DNA of 64,000 nucleotides from DASUKM01 sp036278735. Its GTDB lineage: Bacteria > Acidobacteriota > Vicinamibacteria > Vicinamibacterales > 2-12-FULL-66-21. The notes under the pieces are model-generated. The model was not told the DNA's origin. It did no database searches and saw nothing but the letters and a program-made list of their open reading frames with translations. Position numbers and translations under genes: made by a program. The stretch's first letter is position 1, and every line of letters begins with the position of its first letter. The DNA lies in the NCBI GenBank assembly GCA_036278735.1, contig DASUKM010000046.1, positions 1-64,000 of the forward strand, in the 5' to 3' direction. Below are positions 59,994 to 64,000 of this stretch, piece by piece.

Positions 59994-62738
59994 ATGCCCT
60001 CCGAGGCCGCCCCTCTGCGCGATCCGCGGCCGTCCCCCCGCCCCCTCGGCGTCATCGCTCGCCGGTTCGTTCCGCTCGGCGCCGCCCTCCTGACGGCCGT
60101 CGCGGCGTGGTGCTCGCTGGGCGCGATCGGTTTCGAGGGGCCGGGCGGTGCGCGGCTCGCCATCCTGCCGCTCGACGGCGGACACGTGGCGATCGTCGCG
60201 GCCGCCGCGGTCGCCGTCTTCCTGCTCACCCGCCGCGCCCCGGCCGCTCCCGTGCTGCTGCTGGTGCTGCTGATTCTTCCCTGGTGGCCCGGACGTCTTC
60301 CGGCGGCGTTCCTGATCTGGACGGGGCCGCTGACGCTGGCGGTCTGGTGGGGCGTGGCACTCGCGCTCCTCGTGCCGCTCGTGCGGCGATCGCCCCGCCT
60401 GCGCCGCTTCGCCTGCGCTCCGGGGCGCGCGACGCTGGCGGCAGGGGTGCTCGCCGCGATCCTCTTCGGGTTTGCGGCGTGGCGGATGGCGGCGGTCGTG
60501 CCCGGCGGCGACGAACCGCACTATCTCGTCATCACGCAGAGCCTCCTCTACGACCACGACCTCCAGATCGAGAACAACCACCGGCGCGGCGACTACCACG
60601 CGTACTTCGCGGGCAACCTCGCGCCGGACTTCCTGCGTCGCGGACGCAATGGCGAAATCTATTCGGTGCACGCGCCCGGCATCTCGGCGCTGGTGCTGCC
60701 CGCGTTTGCGCTGGCCGGCTATCCGGGCGTCGTCGTGTTCCTGCTGCTCGTCGCGGCCGCCGGAGCGGCGCTCGCGTGGCACCTGGCCTGGCGTGTGACC
60801 GGACGGATGGATGCCGCCTGGTTCGGATGGGCGGCGGTCGTGTTCGCGCCGACGTGGCTCCTCAATGCGTTCACCGTCTATCCCGACGGGGTCGGCGCCG
60901 TGCTCGTGCTCACCGGCGTCTGGGCGCTCGTCCGCGCGCGCGACGAAGCGCAGTCGGGCGCCACGTCCAGCATCCCCTGGATGCTCCACGGCGCCGCGCT
61001 CGCGGCGCTGCCGTGGCTGCATACGCGCTTTGCGCTGCTCGCCGGCGGCTTCGGTGCGCTCGTCCTGCTGCATCTCGCGCGCACGAAACGACCGGCCGAG
61101 AAGGCGTCCGCCTTTCTGGCGCTCCCGACGCTGAGCGCGATTGCCTGGATGCTGTTCTTCGTCGAGATCTACGGCACGCCGGATCCCTCGGCGCCATACC
61201 GCGGGTCCGATCTCGGATCCCCTTCCTACGTTCCCGGGGGGATCGTCGGGCTGTTCTTCGATCAGCAGTTCGGGTTGTTGGCCTACGCCCCGGTGCTCGC
61301 GTCGGCGATCGCCGGCCTGATCGTGGTGGCGCGTCGACGCGGCGCGTTTCGTTGGCTGCCCGTGGAATTGCTGTTCGTGACGGTCCCGTACCTGATCACG
61401 GTGACCCACTTCGCCATGTGGTGGGGCGGGTGGAGTGCGCCGGCGCGCTTCGCGCTGCCGCTCGTGCCCACGCTGGCCGTGTTCGCCGCGGCCGCCTGGT
61501 CGGCGGCGGCCCGGCGCGGCACCAGGGGGACGCTGCTCGCCCTGCTCGCCGCGACGGCGTTCGTCGCGGGGGCCCTCGTGTTGGGCCCCCACCAGTTCGC
61601 GTACCACACCCGCGACACCTATGCCGGGGTGCTCGACTGGGTCACGCATGTCGCGGATCTGCCGGCCGGCCTGCCGAGTTTCTTCGCCCGCGTGCACCGT
61701 GGCCGGCCGGGCATCATCTTCTATGTCGACGTGCTCTGGTGGGGGCTGGTGCTGCTTGGCGCCTGGCTCGTCGTGCGGCGCGTGAGCGAGGCCCGGTGGA
61801 TACGGCCGGCCGGACGCCTGCTGCTGTTGACGGGTGCCGTCCTGGGGGGAGCCGTGATGCTGGCGAGTACGCTCGCGTGGCGCACCGCCGGCGCCGACGG
61901 GCTCACGCCCGCCGAGGCGCAGCTCGGGCTCCTGCGCGAAGCCGCCGTCGACCCGAGGCTCGTCGCCCTCGATCTGTCGCACGGCCGCCGGATACCGGCG
62001 GGCGAGGTGCCGGGGCACATGCGGATCGTGACGCGGGCGCGGCTCGCACCCTTGCCCGCGCCGGTCACGCGCGACGAGCGCGATCGTCCGCTCTTCGCGC
62101 TCCCGGCGCTTCCCGCCGGCGAATACGAAATCACCGCACGGCGTACCGGCGAGGGCGGATGGCTCATCGTCGGCGTCGGGCGCGACCAGTTTGGCTTGAT
62201 CAGCGGGCCTGCGCGCGACCTCGACACGCCGGTCGCGTTGCGGTTCCCCGTCGACGTCCGCGCGATTGTCGTGCGTGGCGACGACGAGGCCCGCGCGCAG
62301 GTGAAGGCGTTCGAGCTGCGGCCCCTCTCGCTGATTCCGCCGGACGGGAAACTTTCGAGCGGGACCGCACAGCACGCGGTGCGGTACGGCGCCCACACGG
62401 TGTTTTTCCTCGACGACCGCAGCTTTCCGGAGCCAGGGGCGTTCTGGGTTGCCGGCTCTCGCGCGTCGACGGTGGTCGTGCAGCCGGACGAGCCCGGCGC
62501 CGTACGGCTGCAGCTCCGCAACGCCCCGGTCGCCAACGTCGTCACGCTGGATCTGGCCAGCGGCCGCCAGCAGTTGTCGTTAGGACCGGGTGAAGAGCGG
62601 CAGATCGTCGTGCCGTACGATCCCGTCCACCGCGCCATGCTGGTGCGGATTGCGTCGGCGAGCGGCTTCCGCCCCTCCGAGGTCGATCCGGGCAGCCGCG
62701 ACGAGCGGCTCCTGGGTGTGTGGATCAAGGTGCAGTGA
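59994..62738 (+). CDS. Large multi-pass membrane protein with C-terminal beta domain
   Basis: A 914-residue protein. About twelve hydrophobic helices fill residues 25-620. The loop VVPGGDEPHYLVITQSLLYDHDLQIENNHRRGDY holds a DEPHY acidic motif as seen in ArnT/PMT-like GT-C glycosyltransferases, and YSVHAPGISALVLPAFALAGYPGV follows. WWGGWSAPARFALPLVPTLAVF is a further GT-C-like word. The last 250 residues are soluble and beta-rich (RDRPLFALPALPAGEYEITAR and RPGAVRL-like strands). A role in protein or lipid glycosylation is plausible but unproven. The start is the ATG at 59994, 29 bases from the divergent start, so each promoter must overlap the other transcript. Confidence 0.65.
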   Translation: MPSEAAPLRDPRPSPRPLGVIARRFVPLGAALLTAVAAWCSLGAIGFEGPGGARLAILPLDGGHVAIVAAAAVAVFLLTRRAPAAPVLLLVLLILPWWPGRLPAAFLIWTGPLTLAVWWGVALALLVPLVRRSPRLRRFACAPGRATLAAGVLAAILFGFAAWRMAAVVPGGDEPHYLVITQSLLYDHDLQIENNHRRGDYHAYFAGNLAPDFLRRGRNGEIYSVHAPGISALVLPAFALAGYPGVVVFLLLVAAAGAALAWHLAWRVTGRMDAAWFGWAAVVFAPTWLLNAFTVYPDGVGAVLVLTGVWALVRARDEAQSGATSSIPWMLHGAALAALPWLHTRFALLAGGFGALVLLHLARTKRPAEKASAFLALPTLSAIAWMLFFVEIYGTPDPSAPYRGSDLGSPSYVPGGIVGLFFDQQFGLLAYAPVLASAIAGLIVVARRRGAFRWLPVELLFVTVPYLITVTHFAMWWGGWSAPARFALPLVPTLAVFAAAAWSAAARRGTRGTLLALLAATAFVAGALVLGPHQFAYHTRDTYAGVLDWVTHVADLPAGLPSFFARVHRGRPGIIFYVDVLWWGLVLLGAWLVVRRVSEARWIRPAGRLLLLTGAVLGGAVMLASTLAWRTAGADGLTPAEAQLGLLREAAVDPRLVALDLSHGRRIPAGEVPGHMRIVTRARLAPLPAPVTRDERDRPLFALPALPAGEYEITARRTGEGGWLIVGVGRDQFGLISGPARDLDTPVALRFPVDVRAIVVRGDDEARAQVKAFELRPLSLIPPDGKLSSGTAQHAVRYGAHTVFFLDDRSFPEPGAFWVAGSRASTVVVQPDEPGAVRLQLRNAPVANVVTLDLASGRQQLSLGPGEERQIVVPYDPVHRAMLVRIASASGFRPSEVDPGSRDERLLGVWIKVQ

Positions 62739-62740
62739 CG

Positions 62741-63110
62741 GCCACGGAATATACGGAAGGCCACGGAATGCACGGAAGGCCACGGAATACACGGAAAGCC
62801 ACGGAATACACGGAAAGCCACGGAATACACGGAAAGCCACGGAATACACGGAAGGCCACGGAATACACGGAAAGCCACGGAATACACGGAAAGCCACGGA
62901 ATACACGGAAAGCCACGGAATACACGGAAGGCCACGGAATACACGGAAAGCTACGGAATACACGGACGGCCACGGAATACACGGACGGCCACGGAATACA
63001 CGGAAGGCCACGGAATACACGGAAGGCCACGGAATACACGGAAGGCCACGGAATACACGGAAAGCCACGGAATACACGGAAGGCCACGGAAAACGCCGAC
63101 GGCCACTAAA
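62741..63110. repeat. 19-bp tandem array (unit GCCACGGAATACACGGAAA)
   Basis: About 19 head-to-tail copies of the 19-base unit start three bases after the previous stop, varying mainly at A/G in the last position. A decaying edge of CCACGGAAA-type words runs to about 63172. Because 19 is not a multiple of three, all six frames stay open and give repetitive false proteins. No real gene was found here. Confidence 0.95.
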
Positions 63111-63171
63111 AAATGCGGAGGGCCACGGAAAGCACGGAGGGCCACGGAAACGGCGGAGGGCCACGGAAAAC

Positions 63172-63382
63172 ACGCGCGAGCAACGCGAGCGCGCCACGCG
63201 AACGGAGCGCGCCGGCGCAGCGGCGCGCGAGAGAGCGTGTAGGGGAGTCCGAGGGGCGAAGCCCCGGGGATGAGATCAGGAGCGCGGGAGCAACGCGAGC
63301 GCGCCAGGCGAACGGAGCGCGCCGGCGCAGCGGCGCGCGAGAGAGCGGGTAGGGGAGTCCGAGGGGCGAAGCCCCTCGGATG
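63172..63382. repeat. 110-bp direct duplication of the GGGGCGAAGCCCC element
   Basis: Two copies of a GC-rich unit (CAACGCGAGC at 63181 and 63291, period 110) each end with AGGGGAGTCCGAGGGGCGAAGC and a hairpin, at 63251-63266 and 63361-63379. It is the same family as 54113-54241. The second hairpin ends seven bases from the stop of the following minus-strand gene and may be its terminator. Confidence 0.85.
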
Positions 63383-63385
63383 AGA

Positions 63386-64000
63386 TCAGAAACGCGCGAC
63401 GCCGCCGAAGTAGGGGCCCTTCAGCGTCATCGTTCCGCTGTCGTGGTTCACGCGGTAGTACACGTCAAAAGATCGGTACCCCAGTTGCGCGCCGAGGTGG
63501 TCGGTGAAGTTCACCGTGCCGTAGAGATCGAAGTCGTAGTACTTGCCGGCGTACTTGTTGTTGATGTCGTCCGGCAGCTTGAAGCCGCTGAACTCGGCGG
63601 TGATTGAGATGTTGGGAACGATGTAGCCGCGGCCGATGAGGCCGATCGCGGGAATCGGCGCGCGCGCGTGCGTGAATTCAGTGTCGATGGGCGACGAGAG
63701 CGTCGCCTGCACGTCCGTGTACTTGGCCTCGAGCAGCACCCCCACGAACCCGCGATCCCGATAGACGAAATCGTACTCGTAGCCGAAGCGGTAGGCCTTC
63801 CACTCCAGGTCGGTGGCGACGGGGATGCCGATCTGGAACTTCTGGCCATTGAAGATGAGCTCGCGCTGCAGCGTCGCCTGCGACGTGTAGCCGATCGGCG
63901 TGTACTCGAAGCGGAACTTGTGTTTCGTCGCCGGCCGCAGCACCACCTTGAATTGATGGAACTGGTGCTTCTCGATGCCCAGATCCGTCACGAAATCGAT
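63386..64000 (-). CDS. Outer-membrane beta-barrel protein, N terminus beyond the window
   Basis: The C-terminal 204 residues of a longer protein; the reading stays open to the window edge with IDFVTDLGIEKHQFH. Alternating strands of 8-12 residues (HKFRFEYTPIGY, WKAYRFGYEYDFVY, GFVGVLLEAKYTDVQATL, YYDFDLYGTVNFT, GAQLGYRSFDVYYRV) and a terminal ARF with C-terminal Phe mark a small barrel recognised by the BAM machinery. LPDDINNKYAGKYYDFD is a loop-turn region common in uncharacterised Acidobacterial barrels. The specific function is unknown. A REP-like hairpin lies directly after the stop. Confidence 0.7.
   Translation of the reverse strand: MDFVTDLGIEKHQFHQFKVVLRPATKHKFRFEYTPIGYTSQATLQRELIFNGQKFQIGIPVATDLEWKAYRFGYEYDFVYRDRGFVGVLLEAKYTDVQATLSSPIDTEFTHARAPIPAIGLIGRGYIVPNISITAEFSGFKLPDDINNKYAGKYYDFDLYGTVNFTDHLGAQLGYRSFDVYYRVNHDSGTMTLKGPYFGGVARF

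Noticed and set aside
62580..63273. Proteins encoded by the 19-bp array on both strands
   Set aside because: All frames stay open because the unit length is not a multiple of three; the products are pure repeats with no start signal.

Overview
The window looks like chromosomal DNA of a GC-rich member of the Acidobacteriota, most plausibly Vicinamibacteria. This is an inference from gene content: four ADOP-type orphan FtsX/MacB permeases (two fused in operons to PadR regulators), a DUF2934 protein, abundant secreted and outer-membrane proteins, and intergenic short tandem repeats. No rRNA, CRISPR array, prophage or plasmid gene is visible. The only mobile element is a decayed IS256-family copy at the left edge.

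Layout. 1-1.2 kb: the IS256 remnant and an octamer repeat. 1.2-4.0 kb: a translationally coupled operon of CgeB-like glycosyltransferase, methyltransferase and GH39-like hydrolase. 4-9.8 kb: a strong promoter with a structured leader, a DUF2934 protein, a response regulator, DUF72, SDR, two small membrane/SRPBCC genes and a D-aminoacylase-like amidohydrolase. 9.8-22.4 kb: two large secreted phospholipase D-like paralogues enclosing an ArsR-methyltransferase/adenosylhomocysteinase pair. The second paralogue also carries a purple acid phosphatase domain and long internal repeats. 22.4-29 kb: PadR/ADOP pair, DUF1835 protein, second ADOP permease, small tyrosine phosphatase. 29.5-37.3 kb: tRNA-Pro(TGG), flippase-like membrane protein, MFS carrier, an outer-membrane pair (lipoprotein-sorting-like plus TamA-like barrel), and divergently a metallopeptidase/TolB-propeller/barrel protein. 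37.3-40.4 kb: 0.8 kb of minisatellite, then an ECF sigma factor operon. 40.4-45 kb: a minus-strand operon of cell-wall amidase, GerMN protein, RNase PH and RdgB, with a DUF481 protein upstream. 45-54 kb: PadR/ADOP pair, small enzymes, two unknown secreted proteins and a fourth ADOP permease. 54.2-54.6 kb: tmRNA. 54.7-64 kb: GAF/coiled-coil protein, a Slt-type lytic transglycosylase with a lysine-rich tail, two divergent multi-pass membrane proteins, a 19-bp tandem array and a partial outer-membrane barrel.

How parts may work together. The PLD and phosphatase domains could release phosphate from extracellular phospholipid (inference). The ArsR-methyltransferase probably senses methyl-cycle state and controls ahcY through an operator that overlaps its own start. 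The amidase, GerMN protein and lytic transglycosylase are envelope remodelling functions.

Recurring genome-style signals: many first genes have a -10 box so close to the start codon that the mRNA should be leaderless or nearly so; most gene borders carry REP-like palindromes or heptamer tandem repeats; and one promoter plus signal-peptide start appears in three copies. All functional calls rest on reading motifs in the sequence; no database search was run.
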